Origin: an uncultured Eubacteriales bacterium
GTDB lineage: Bacteria; Bacillota; Clostridia; Christensenellales; Aristaeellaceae
Length of the DNA stretch: 8,355 bases
NCBI GenBank assembly: GCA_902782795.1
Contig: CACZOT010000254.1
Coordinates: 1-8,355, forward strand
Reading direction: 5' to 3'
Position 1 is the first letter of the stretch; every line of letters starts with the position of its first letter. Made by a program: the position numbers and the translations under genes. Below the pieces are notes generated by a model. It was given only the letters and a program-made list of their open reading frames with translations. It did no database searches and was not told where the DNA came from. Positions 1-7,659 of this stretch are shown piece by piece.

Positions 1-664
1 CGGAGACGACGACGGGCGTATACTCATAAGTGCCGCCGATGGCCGTGTACACGGACGCGATGCCCTCCTGCGCGGCGAGCGCCTTGGATTGCGCGTCGGA
101 GGCGGCGTCCGCGGCGTCGGAGGCGAGGTCGGCAAAGAGACCGAGGACCATGCCGTCCGCGAGGCTCTGGGCGTCGGCGACGGCCCCGGATGTGCCCTCG
201 AGGGATTCGGCCAGGGCGGTCAGAGAAGCCGCAAGGGCGGTGTTCTCGTCGGCCAGATCGCCGATAGCGGTCTGGATATCGCCAAGCTGGGCCTCGGCGT
301 CCGTGGTCTTCTCCGCTGCGGAACCCGCGGCTGCGAGAAGGGCGTCGATGAGCTCTTCGCCGGTGGTCTCTCCGGAAGCGAGGGCCGTCTGCAGAGCCTG
401 CATGGACTCGAGCGCGGCCGCGGTAGCGGTGACGGCCGAGGTGGCGGCGGTCTGCGCGGCTGTGGCCTTCTTCACCGCCTGCGGGGCGGTCTTGAGGGCG
501 GCCTTGTCGAGCGCTTCGCGCGTGGCGGTCTTCTCGCGCGCCTCGATGAGCTTCTGGCCCAGCGCGCCGGTGTTCGTCTCCAGACCCGAGCCGATCACGC
601 CGGCGACGCACAGCACCACCGCCAGCACGGCCGCGAGGATTCCCAGGATCTTGTTGCCTTTCAT
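1..664 (-). CDS. ABC operon third gene: N-terminal membrane helix plus long Ala-rich coiled-coil region (partial, runs off left edge)
   Basis: The frame is open from ATG at 664 down to the left edge, giving 221 residues with the C-terminus missing. The start is well supported: the ATG overlaps the ATPase stop as ATGA (661-664), and an AAGGAG lies at 675-680, 10 nt upstream, inside the ATPase gene. Residues 5-26 form one hydrophobic helix (ILGILAAVLAVVLCVAGVIG) behind a short basic N-terminus. Residues 30-215 are hydrophilic and about one quarter alanine in the visible protein, with spaced Leu/Ile/Val and many Glu, Asp, Thr and Gln, which suggests long amphipathic helices or a coiled coil. There is one Cys (C19) and no Trp. 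In a binding protein-ATPase-X operon, X is normally the multi-pass permease. No second membrane helix is visible, so a permease with a huge first extracellular loop is an inference. A separate membrane-anchored coiled-coil accessory protein fits equally well. The gene is confident; the function is not. Confidence 0.8.
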   Translation of the reverse strand, partial: MKGNKILGILAAVLAVVLCVAGVIGSGLETNTGALGQKLIEAREKTATREALDKAALKTAPQAVKKATAAQTAATSAVTATAAALESMQALQTALASGETTGEELIDALLAAAGSAAEKTTDAEAQLGDIQTAIGDLADENTALAASLTALAESLEGTSGAVADAQSLADGMVLGLFADLASDAADAASDAQSKALAAQEGIASVYTAIGGTYEYTPVVVS

Positions 665-2181
665 TTTGCTTCCGCTCCTTCCTTCGCGCCGCGGATCATG
701 CCGATATCTCCGCCGGTCGCCAGGACCATGATGTTGCCTTCGTTGAGCTCGCTCTCCTCGAGCACGCCCGTCTCGCGGCCGTGGTAGAGGACCACGGCGC
801 GATCACAGAGGCGGATGATCTCCTGCGCCTCGCTGGAGAGGATGACGATGCCCACGCCGTTTTCCGCAAGGCGCAGGATGATATCGTAGATCTCCTCCTT
901 GGCGCCAACGTCCACGCCCTGGGTAGGGTTGTCGAAGATGAGTACCTTCGGCGCGGCGGAGAGCCATTTGGCCAGGACGACCTTTTGCTGGTTGCCGCCG
1001 GAGAGGCTGGTGATGAGATCGTCCATGGAGCCCATCTTAATGGAGAGATCGCGCCGGTTCTTTTCCATATCGGCCCTTTCGCGCTTGTGGTCGATGAGGC
1101 CGAAGCGGCTGATCTTTCCATAGGTGACGATGGAGCCGTTGTGGAGGATGGACATATCGCGGATGATGCCGTTCTCCTTGCGGTTGCGCGGCACGTAGCC
1201 GATGCCCGCGCGGTACGCGGCGCTGGTGGAGCGCATGTTCACCTGTTTTCCGCCCACGAAGATCTTGCCCTCGTAGCCGGGCGTGCAGCCGAACACAGCT
1301 CGGAAGAGCTCGCTGCGGCCGTCGCCGAGCAGGCCCGTGAAGCCGAGGATCTCGCCCGCGCGCAGGGTGAAGGAGATATCCCGGAACTCACGCTCGTAGC
1401 CCAATCGCTCGACGCGGAGGATCTCCTCGCCGATGCGCATCTCGCGACGGAGCTTTTCCGTGCGCACGTCGTGGCCGACCATGAGGCGCGCGAGATCCAG
1501 CTCCGTAACGCCCTGCACGCTTCCCTGCCCCACGACCTCGCCGTCGCGCAGCACGGTGTAGCTGTCGCACACGGAGAGGACCTCCTTGAGCTTGTGGGAG
1601 ATGAACACGAGGGACACGCCCTGCGCCTTGAGCGTGCGCATAAGGCGGAAGACGCGCTCGATCTCCACCTCGGTCAGGGAGGTGGTGGGTTCGTCCATGA
1701 TGATGACCGTGGCCTTCATCAAGAGCGCCCGGGCGATCTCGATGGTCTGCTTATAGGAAGCGTCCAGCTCTCCGAGCATGGTGCGCGGATCGATATGGAT
1801 CTCCATGCGCGAGAGGACCTCCTGCGCGCCGGCGATCATGCCCTTGTGGTCGATGAAGGCGCCCTTGCGCATCTCGCGGCCCAGGTAGAGGTTCTCGTAG
1901 ACGGGCAGATCGTTGACGAGATTGAGCTCCTGATGGATGAACGCGATGCCCGCGTCGATGGATTCCGCGGGCACGTGGAAGCGTCTCGTGGTCCCGCCCA
2001 GGACGATCTCGCCCTTGTCCGGCTGGAGAACGCCGCCGAGGATGTTCATGAGCGTGGTCTTGCCCGCGCCGTTTTCGCCGATCAGGGCGCGTATCTCCCC
2101 ATCAGCGACGGCGAAATCCACGCCCTTGAGAACGCGGTTGGCATCGAAGCTTTTCTCGATGCCCCGCATTTCCAATGCCAT
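661..2181 (-). CDS. Sugar-type ABC transporter ATP-binding protein, double NBD (RbsA/MglA family)
   Basis: This 506-residue cytoplasmic ATPase would energise uptake of the ligand captured by the upstream binding protein; its length fits the two-domain RbsA/MglA/XylG family. NBD1 has Walker A GENGAGKT (35-42), a Q-loop glutamine at Q84, Walker B VIIMDEPTT (159-167) and a switch histidine (H196). Its signature is the atypical LDASYKQTIEIARAL (139-153). NBD2 (about 255-490) has a Walker A-like GLLGDGRSEL without the lysine (283-292), a good signature LSGGNQQK (393-400) and Walker B VLIFDNPTQGVD (413-424), with Asn418 where the catalytic Glu usually sits. One composite ATP site (NBD1 Walker motifs with NBD2 signature) is therefore canonical and the other degenerate. 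The start is fixed by AGGAGG at 2191-2196, 9 nt upstream. The next gene overlaps the stop by 4 bp, so translation is probably coupled. Substrate is not determinable; ribose, galactose or another sugar-like ligand is likely from the family. Confidence 0.95.
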   Translation of the reverse strand: MALEMRGIEKSFDANRVLKGVDFAVADGEIRALIGENGAGKTTLMNILGGVLQPDKGEIVLGGTTRRFHVPAESIDAGIAFIHQELNLVNDLPVYENLYLGREMRKGAFIDHKGMIAGAQEVLSRMEIHIDPRTMLGELDASYKQTIEIARALLMKATVIIMDEPTTSLTEVEIERVFRLMRTLKAQGVSLVFISHKLKEVLSVCDSYTVLRDGEVVGQGSVQGVTELDLARLMVGHDVRTEKLRREMRIGEEILRVERLGYEREFRDISFTLRAGEILGFTGLLGDGRSELFRAVFGCTPGYEGKIFVGGKQVNMRSTSAAYRAGIGYVPRNRKENGIIRDMSILHNGSIVTYGKISRFGLIDHKRERADMEKNRRDLSIKMGSMDDLITSLSGGNQQKVVLAKWLSAAPKVLIFDNPTQGVDVGAKEEIYDIILRLAENGVGIVILSSEAQEIIRLCDRAVVLYHGRETGVLEESELNEGNIMVLATGGDIGMIRGAKEGAEAK

Positions 2182-2190
2182 GTACCCATA

Positions 2191-2196
2191 CCTCCT
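2191..2196 (-). promoter_or_regulatory. Ribosome binding site of the ABC ATPase gene
   Basis: AGGAGG on the minus strand, 9 nt before the ATG at 2181. This perfect independent site follows two hairpins, so the ATPase can initiate on its own rather than only by read-through from the binding-protein gene. Confidence 0.85.
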
Positions 2197-2216
2197 GTCC
2201 GATCGCGCGGCTTCGT

Positions 2217-2269
2217 ACGGCCGCTTTCAGGCACCGCGGGCGCGCGCGCCCGTCGTGTCCGAAAGCCGT
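2217..2269 (-). repeat. Large imperfect inverted repeat with a 14-bp perfect GC palindrome at its centre
   Basis: The core 2238-2251 is a perfect palindrome, GGGCGCGCGCGCCC. Flanking bases extend the stem: CTTTC at 2224-2228 pairs with GAAAG at 2261-2265, and ACGG at 2217-2220 pairs with CCGT at 2266-2269, with a 3-nt bulge (2221-2223) and a few mismatches or wobbles. The RNA would fold into a long stable stem in the leader of the ATPase message. There is no T-run after it, so it is not a classic intrinsic terminator. A role in mRNA stability or in limiting downstream expression is inferred. Confidence 0.6.
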
Positions 2270-2284
2270 CCGCTTACGGGAAAG

Positions 2285-2313
2285 GGGCCATGACGGCGCA
2301 GCCGCCATGGCCC
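2285..2313 (-). repeat. Strong 13-bp hairpin just after the binding-protein stop codon
   Basis: The arms 2285-2297 and 2301-2313 are complementary around a 3-nt loop. On the minus-strand RNA the arms are GGGCCAUGGCGGC and GCCGUCAUGGCCC, which pair at all 13 positions with one G-U wobble. On the plus strand the same position would be an A-C mismatch, so the fold suits the minus transcript. It begins 17 nt after the TAA at 2331-2333 and is followed only by CTTTCCC, so it is at best a weak terminator. A 3' stabilising hairpin or partial attenuator that keeps the binding protein in excess over the ATPase is the likely role, as in other binding-protein operons. Confidence 0.7.
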
Positions 2314-2330
2314 GGGGTTCCGCGAAGGAA

Positions 2331-3290
2331 TTAGTAGGGAGTGTTCTCGTCGAGGAAATCGGCGACGTTCTCGCGGTCCACGATGGTGGTGGGATCGACG
2401 ATCAGGTGCTCGATCTCTTCGCCCTGGAGGACCTTCACGAGGTTCTCAACGCACTTGGTGATCATGTTCGGGGAGTAGGTCGCGGAGGAGACCCAGATAT
2501 CCGCGTAGTCTTCCTCGAGCATCATGTTGAAGTACTCCTGGCATCCGCCGCCGCCGGTGATGGCCTTGATGTCGGTGCGGCCGGCTTCCTTGATGGCCTG
2601 GAGGGCGCCGATGGAGGTCTCGTCGTCAAGGGAGAAGACGGCGTCGATCTCGGGGTTGGCAGTCAGCACGTCGGTCATGACGTCCAGATCGTTGGCGCGG
2701 GAGAACTCGATGGCGGCTTCGCCGATGACCTCGATGTCGTTGTCGAGCTCAGCGAGCTTGTCGTAGAAGCCGGCGCAGCGGTCGTCATTGACGTTGCCAG
2801 CCGCGGGCTTGTTGAGCACGAACACCTTGCCGGCGCCGCCGAGCTTCTCGGAGATGTACTCAGCGCCGCGCTCGCCCATGCCGTAGTTGTCGCCGGTAAG
2901 GACGTAGAGGTTCTCGTGGTCCTTGTACTCATCGGAGACTTCGATCATCATATCGAAGTTGTAGATGACGACGCCCGCGTCCAGGGCAGCCTCGGCGGCG
3001 GAAGCGACGCCGGAGAACTGCGGCCAGACCACGATGCCGTCCACGCCCAGGCCGACCAGCTGCTCGATGCCGCTGGCCATCTCCTCGGCGTTGGCCGCGG
3101 TGATGTAGGTGTACTTCACGCCGCTCTCTTCAGCGGCCTTCTCGGCATAGTAGGCGACGCCGCCGACCCAGCCGTGGGTGGTGTCGGGAGCGAGGATGCC
3201 GATGGAGATCTCGTCGTCGTCCGCGGAAGCGACCGCGAACATGCCCAGAGCCATCATCAGCGCCAGAGCAAGAGCAAGGATCTTTTTCAT
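2331..3290 (-). CDS. Secreted sugar-type ABC substrate-binding protein (RbsB-like, Peripla_BP_4 type)
   Basis: This 319-residue protein captures a small sugar-like ligand outside the membrane for the ABC importer encoded downstream. It starts with a Sec signal peptide: MKK, a hydrophobic stretch to about residue 20, and an ASA cleavage site before D24. There is no lipobox cysteine, unlike most binding proteins of Gram-positive bacteria. The mature part follows the two-lobed RbsB fold: ISIGILAPDTTHGWVGGV opens lobe 1 (28-45), with VDGIVVWPQ (83-91) and VVIYNFDMM (107-115). GDNYGMGERGAEYI (133-146) and GKVFVLN (154-160) lead into lobe 2, with NPEIDAVFSLDDETSIGALQAI (212-233) in the usual place. 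Cysteines are C172, C250 and C280. The start at 3290 has AGGAGG at 3300-3305, 9 nt upstream; a farther in-frame ATG at 3374 would place the promoter inside the gene and add a non-signal extension. The ligand cannot be read from sequence. Confidence 0.93.
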   Translation of the reverse strand: MKKILALALALMMALGMFAVASADDDEISIGILAPDTTHGWVGGVAYYAEKAAEESGVKYTYITAANAEEMASGIEQLVGLGVDGIVVWPQFSGVASAAEAALDAGVVIYNFDMMIEVSDEYKDHENLYVLTGDNYGMGERGAEYISEKLGGAGKVFVLNKPAAGNVNDDRCAGFYDKLAELDNDIEVIGEAAIEFSRANDLDVMTDVLTANPEIDAVFSLDDETSIGALQAIKEAGRTDIKAITGGGGCQEYFNMMLEEDYADIWVSSATYSPNMITKCVENLVKVLQGEEIEHLIVDPTTIVDRENVADFLDENTPY

Positions 3291-3299
3291 GGGATACTG

Positions 3300-3305
3300 C
3301 CTCCT
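3300..3305 (-). promoter_or_regulatory. Ribosome binding site that sets the binding-protein start
   Basis: AGGAGG on the minus strand, 9 nt before ATG 3290. It selects this start over the in-frame ATG at 3374, and the chosen start places the signal peptide exactly at the N-terminus. Confidence 0.85.
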
Positions 3306-3317
3306 CATATTCTGTGC

Positions 3318-3334
3318 CGGGGCGGCCCGCCCCG
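3318..3334 (-). repeat. 8-bp GC inverted repeat in the 5' leader of the ABC operon
   Basis: CGGGGCGG and CCGCCCCG flank a single central base. The repeat would lie a few nucleotides inside the transcript from the predicted start near 3339 and ends about 12 nt before the ribosome site. It could be a 5' stabilising hairpin or a dyad operator for a repressor. The symmetry is plain, but the function is a guess, and short GC-only palindromes can arise by chance in GC-rich DNA. Confidence 0.4.
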
Positions 3335-3345
3335 ACCCAATATAT

Positions 3346-3374
3346 AGTATACCATGTCTTCTCCTCCATTGCAA
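3346..3374 (-). promoter_or_regulatory. Sigma-A-type promoter of the ABC transporter operon
   Basis: On the minus strand: -35 TTGCAA (3369-3374, 4 of 6 consensus), a 17-nt spacer, and -10 TATACT (3346-3351, 5 of 6) preceded by TGG, which makes an extended -10. Transcription should start near 3339, leaving a leader of about 50 nt. It is one of the few AT-rich spots in a GC-rich neighbourhood, which adds weight. Confidence 0.8.
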
Positions 3375-3511
3375 TCCGCCGGGGCATGCATTTTTTCGTC
3401 AAAACCGGTCTCTTTCGCGCAAAACGCCGCCCTGGATGCGAAGAAAATGTGCACATCCGGTAAAGGGGAGGTCAATTTTCGCTTCCGCGGGCCCATCTCC
3501 CCGCCGATTGC
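3375..3511. other. Middle of the divergent intergenic region; no gene seen
   Basis: This stretch separates the two promoters and holds no credible coding frame or RNA gene. It includes a T-run at about 3391-3396, a 10-bp palindrome ATGTGCACAT (3447-3456) flanked by GGATG (3434-3438) and CATCC (3454-3458), and the upstream parts of the two similar promoter units (3381-3384 and 3499-3511). A regulator could bind the palindrome, but nothing in the sequence identifies one. Confidence 0.5.
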
Positions 3512-3540
3512 TTGCATGGAGAGAAAAAATACTGTATACT
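3512..3540 (+). promoter_or_regulatory. Sigma-A-type promoter of the yloU-fakA-recG operon
   Basis: -35 TTGCAT (3512-3517, 3 of 6 consensus), a 17-nt spacer, and -10 TATACT (3535-3540, 5 of 6). Transcription would start near 3547, giving a leader of about 60 nt before the first ATG. The spacer carries an A-run (3524-3529). The -35 lies in a TTGCTTGC tandem (3508-3515); only the second copy is 17 nt from the -10. It strongly resembles the opposing promoter at 3346-3374. Confidence 0.75.
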
Positions 3541-3593
3541 ATGCGATGTAAGGGGGCAGGAGCGCTTTGCCGTTCCGTTTCCCCTATGACCAC

Positions 3594-3598
3594 GGAGG
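3594..3598 (+). promoter_or_regulatory. Ribosome binding site that sets the YloU-family start
   Basis: GGAGG 8 nt before ATG 3607. Another in-frame ATG lies at 3586, but the ribosome site falls inside that extension and nothing comparable precedes 3586, so 3607 is preferred. Confidence 0.8.
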
Positions 3599-3606
3599 TA
3601 CGCATT

Positions 3607-3957
3607 ATGGATTGCAAATTCAGAACGGAACTGGGCACGGTCACTGTGAACGAAGATGTGCTGCTCAAGGTGGCCGGGTATTCGGCGCTGGAATGCTACG
3701 GCATCGTCGGCATGGCGGCGAAGCGCTCCACTGACGGCATCGTCCAGATGCTCGGGCGGGAGAACCTTGGCCGCGGCGTGCGCATCCGCGCGACGGACGA
3801 ATCCGTGGACGTGGATCTGTTCATCGTCGTGGAGTACGGCATTTCCATCAGCGCCGTGGCGGCCACGATCATCGACACCGTCAAGTACAAGATTGAGCAC
3901 CTGACCGGCATCAAGGTCAACCACGTCAGCGTTTCGATCGAAGACATTCGCGTCTGA
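3607..3957 (+). CDS. Asp23/YloU-family (DUF322) envelope stress protein
   Basis: This 116-residue protein is close to the usual YloU length. Members of the Asp23 family are small cytoplasmic or membrane-associated proteins linked to cell-envelope homeostasis; their biochemical activity is not established. Recognisable parts are an N-terminal strand and start of helix (GTVTVNEDVLLKVAGYSALEC, about 10-30, in which VLLKVAGYSALEC is typical), GIVGMA (32-37), the central RGVRI...VDVDLFIVVEYGISI (56-81), and the C-terminal amphipathic helix with TVKYKIEHLTGIKVNHVSVSI (91-111). There is no signal peptide or membrane helix. It opens the plus-strand operon, 23 bp before the fatty-acid kinase gene, which is the common Firmicutes arrangement. 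The long upstream extension of the frame to 3178 crosses the promoter and the opposing gene start and is not coding. Confidence 0.92.
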   Translation: MDCKFRTELGTVTVNEDVLLKVAGYSALECYGIVGMAAKRSTDGIVQMLGRENLGRGVRIRATDESVDVDLFIVVEYGISISAVAATIIDTVKYKIEHLTGIKVNHVSVSIEDIRV

Positions 3958-3968
3958 CGAAGCTGTTT

Positions 3969-3973
3969 GGAGG
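3969..3973 (+). promoter_or_regulatory. Ribosome binding site supporting the GTG start of fakA
   Basis: GGAGG 7 nt before GTG 3981. No ATG lies at a suitable distance, and the protein from this GTG aligns with the family N-terminus, so the non-ATG start is well supported. Confidence 0.8.
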
Positions 3974-3980
3974 TAAGAGA

Positions 3981-5630
3981 GTGCCTATTACATCGATCGA
4001 CGGCATGATGCTGAAGGATATGTTCCTCTCCGGCGCTGCCATTCTGGAAAACAGCCGCGAGAGCGTGGATTCCCTCAACGTCTTCCCCGTCCCGGACGGC
4101 GACACCGGCACCAACATGTCGCATACCATGTCCTCCGCCGTGAAGGATCTCTCCGGCAGGACGTTCCCCACCGTCAGCGAAGTCGCCGCCGCGGCCGCCC
4201 GCGGAGCGCTCAAGGGCGCGCGCGGCAACAGCGGCGTCATCCTCAGCCAGATCCTGCGCGGGTTCTCCAAGGCCCTGGACGGCCATGAGGAGCTCGACGC
4301 CAAGACCTTCGCCCAGGCCCTGCGCATGGGTTCCGACACGGCTTACAAGGCCGTCATGAAGCCCAAGGAGGGCACCATCCTCACCGTGGCCCGCGTCATC
4401 GCGGAGGAGATCGAGGTCGAGGCCGCCAAGTGCGACGACATGCTCGAGCTCATGCGCCTGGTGGTGGAACGGGGCGACGCCATCCTCAAAAAGACCCCGG
4501 AGATGCTGCCCGTCCTCAAGCAGGCCGGCGTCGTGGATTCCGGCGGAAAGGGCCTGATGGTCATCTACACGGGCTTCCTGGCCGCGCTGCGCGGAGAGCC
4601 GGTGGACGTCGTCCAGGCCGAGGCCGAGCAGGGCGCCCTGCCCGGCGAGTTCGTGGACGACCACGAGAGCCTGGAGAACATCGAGTTCGCCTACTGCACG
4701 GAGTTCATCGTCTCCCACCCCAAGCCGGAGATGAAGGACAGCGACGTGGCGAACCTGCGCAAGCGCCTCATGCGCATCGGCGACTGCGTGCTCGTCATCG
4801 GCGATCTGGAAGTCGTCAAGGTACACGTGCACACCAACGATCCCGGCAAGGCCCTGCAGATGGCTCTGGAACTGGGCGAGCTTGATTCCATCAAGATCGA
4901 GAACATGCTCGAGGAATACCGCGAGCGCATGGCCAAGCGCGAGGCTGAAGAAGCCGCGAAGAAAGCCGAGCTGAAGGATCACGGTTTCGTGGCCGTGGCC
5001 TTGGGCGAGGGCTTCTCCCGCATCTTCAACGATATCCAGATCGACAAGATCGTGGACGGCGGCCAGACCATGAACCCCTCCATCGAGGACCTTTTCGAGG
5101 CCATCGAGGCCACCCAGGCCAAGGAGGTCTACGTCCTGCCCAACAACACGAACATCATCCTCGCGGCGCAGCAGGCGGCCGAGCTCACGGAGAAGACCGT
5201 GCACGTGCTGCCCACCAAGTCCGTGCCCATGGGCATCGCCGCGGCGCTGGCGTTCGATCCCTCCCTCTCCGGCGAGGAAAACGAGGCCAATATGATGGCC
5301 GCGGCCGAGATGGTGCACACCATCTCCGTCACCTACGCCGTGCGCGATACCGTCTTCGACGGCCGCGAGATCCACGAGGGCGATATCATGGGCCTGGTGG
5401 ACAACAAGATCACTCTGCTCGGCCACGACGTCGCCGCCGTCTCCCTGGACGTGCTGGACGGCCTCGTCACCGAGGACACCTCCATGATCTCCGTCTACTA
5501 CGGCAGCGAGGTGGACGCGCAGTCCGCCCAGAAGCTGGGAGACGCCATCTCGGCGAAATACGACATGTGCGATGTGGAAGTCGTCGAGGGCGGCCAGCCG
5601 CTCTATTACTACCTCATCGCCGTGGAATGA
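3981..5630 (+). CDS. fakA: Fatty acid kinase catalytic subunit FakA (DhaL-domain protein, YloV)
   Basis: FakA phosphorylates fatty acids held by the lipid carrier FakB, making acyl-phosphates for phospholipid synthesis in the cytoplasm. No fakB is in this window. The 549 residues match the full family length. The N-terminal DhaL kinase domain (about 10-205) has DGDTGTNM (39-46), whose aspartates bind the metal-nucleotide, then GARGNSGVILSQILRGF (79-95) and GVVDSGGKGLMVIYTGF (183-199). The middle domain has C239 (EFAYCTEFIV) and VHVHTNDPG (281-289). From memory, the equivalent Cys/His/His of the staphylococcal enzyme bind zinc, here C239, H282 and H284. A charged helix (about 309-333) links to the C-terminal EDD/DegV-like domain (about 335-549), which ends in GQPLYYYLIAVE. 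The start is GTG with a good ribosome site. It lies 23 bp after the YloU-family gene and 3 bp before recG, so it is surely co-transcribed. Many older annotations call this family DAK2 phosphatase domain-containing protein. Confidence 0.95.
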   Translation: MPITSIDGMMLKDMFLSGAAILENSRESVDSLNVFPVPDGDTGTNMSHTMSSAVKDLSGRTFPTVSEVAAAAARGALKGARGNSGVILSQILRGFSKALDGHEELDAKTFAQALRMGSDTAYKAVMKPKEGTILTVARVIAEEIEVEAAKCDDMLELMRLVVERGDAILKKTPEMLPVLKQAGVVDSGGKGLMVIYTGFLAALRGEPVDVVQAEAEQGALPGEFVDDHESLENIEFAYCTEFIVSHPKPEMKDSDVANLRKRLMRIGDCVLVIGDLEVVKVHVHTNDPGKALQMALELGELDSIKIENMLEEYRERMAKREAEEAAKKAELKDHGFVAVALGEGFSRIFNDIQIDKIVDGGQTMNPSIEDLFEAIEATQAKEVYVLPNNTNIILAAQQAAELTEKTVHVLPTKSVPMGIAAALAFDPSLSGEENEANMMAAAEMVHTISVTYAVRDTVFDGREIHEGDIMGLVDNKITLLGHDVAAVSLDVLDGLVTEDTSMISVYYGSEVDAQSAQKLGDAISAKYDMCDVEVVEGGQPLYYYLIAVE

Positions 5631-5633
5631 CCT

Positions 5634-7640
<2,007 letters not shown>

Positions 7641-7645
7641 CCAAA

Positions 7646-7651
7646 AGGAGG
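7646..7651 (+). promoter_or_regulatory. Strong ribosome binding site of the glutaredoxin-related gene
   Basis: AGGAGG 8 nt before ATG 7660, in the 19-bp gap after recG. This small gene therefore initiates independently, unlike recG and the downstream deformylase gene. Confidence 0.85.
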
Positions 7652-7659
7652 TTTTCGCC

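Noticed and set aside
24..787. Several Arg- or Ala-rich open frames on both strands across the left edge.
   Set aside because: They overlap the partial coiled-coil gene, whose start codon, ribosome site and 4-bp overlap with the ATPase stop are far better supported. The alternatives have shadow-like composition and no ribosome site.
2217..2313. The intergenic hairpins as Rho-independent terminators.
   Set aside because: Neither stem is followed by a T-run on the minus strand (CTTTCCC after the first, GC-rich sequence after the second), so ordinary intrinsic termination is not supported.
781..2334. A 517-codon plus-strand open frame opposite the ABC ATPase gene.
   Set aside because: It is in codon register opposite the ATPase, for the same reason (no TTA/CTA/TCA codons in the sense gene). 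Composition is unlike a real protein, and the ATPase motifs prove the minus strand is coding.
2175..3347. A 390-codon plus-strand open frame opposite the binding-protein gene.
   Set aside because: In-register antisense shadow of a clear binding protein, and it reads through the two intergenic hairpins.
3291..3374. N-terminal extension of the binding protein to the ATG at 3374.
   Set aside because: It would put the -10 box and leader inside the gene and bury the signal peptide 28 residues in. The 3290 start has a perfect ribosome site.
3354..3551. Short frames over the two promoters giving similar peptides ending near WYTIY and TVYYAM.
   Set aside because: The peptide similarity is a by-product of the similar promoter DNA. 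The frames include the -35/-10 boxes and lack ribosome sites.
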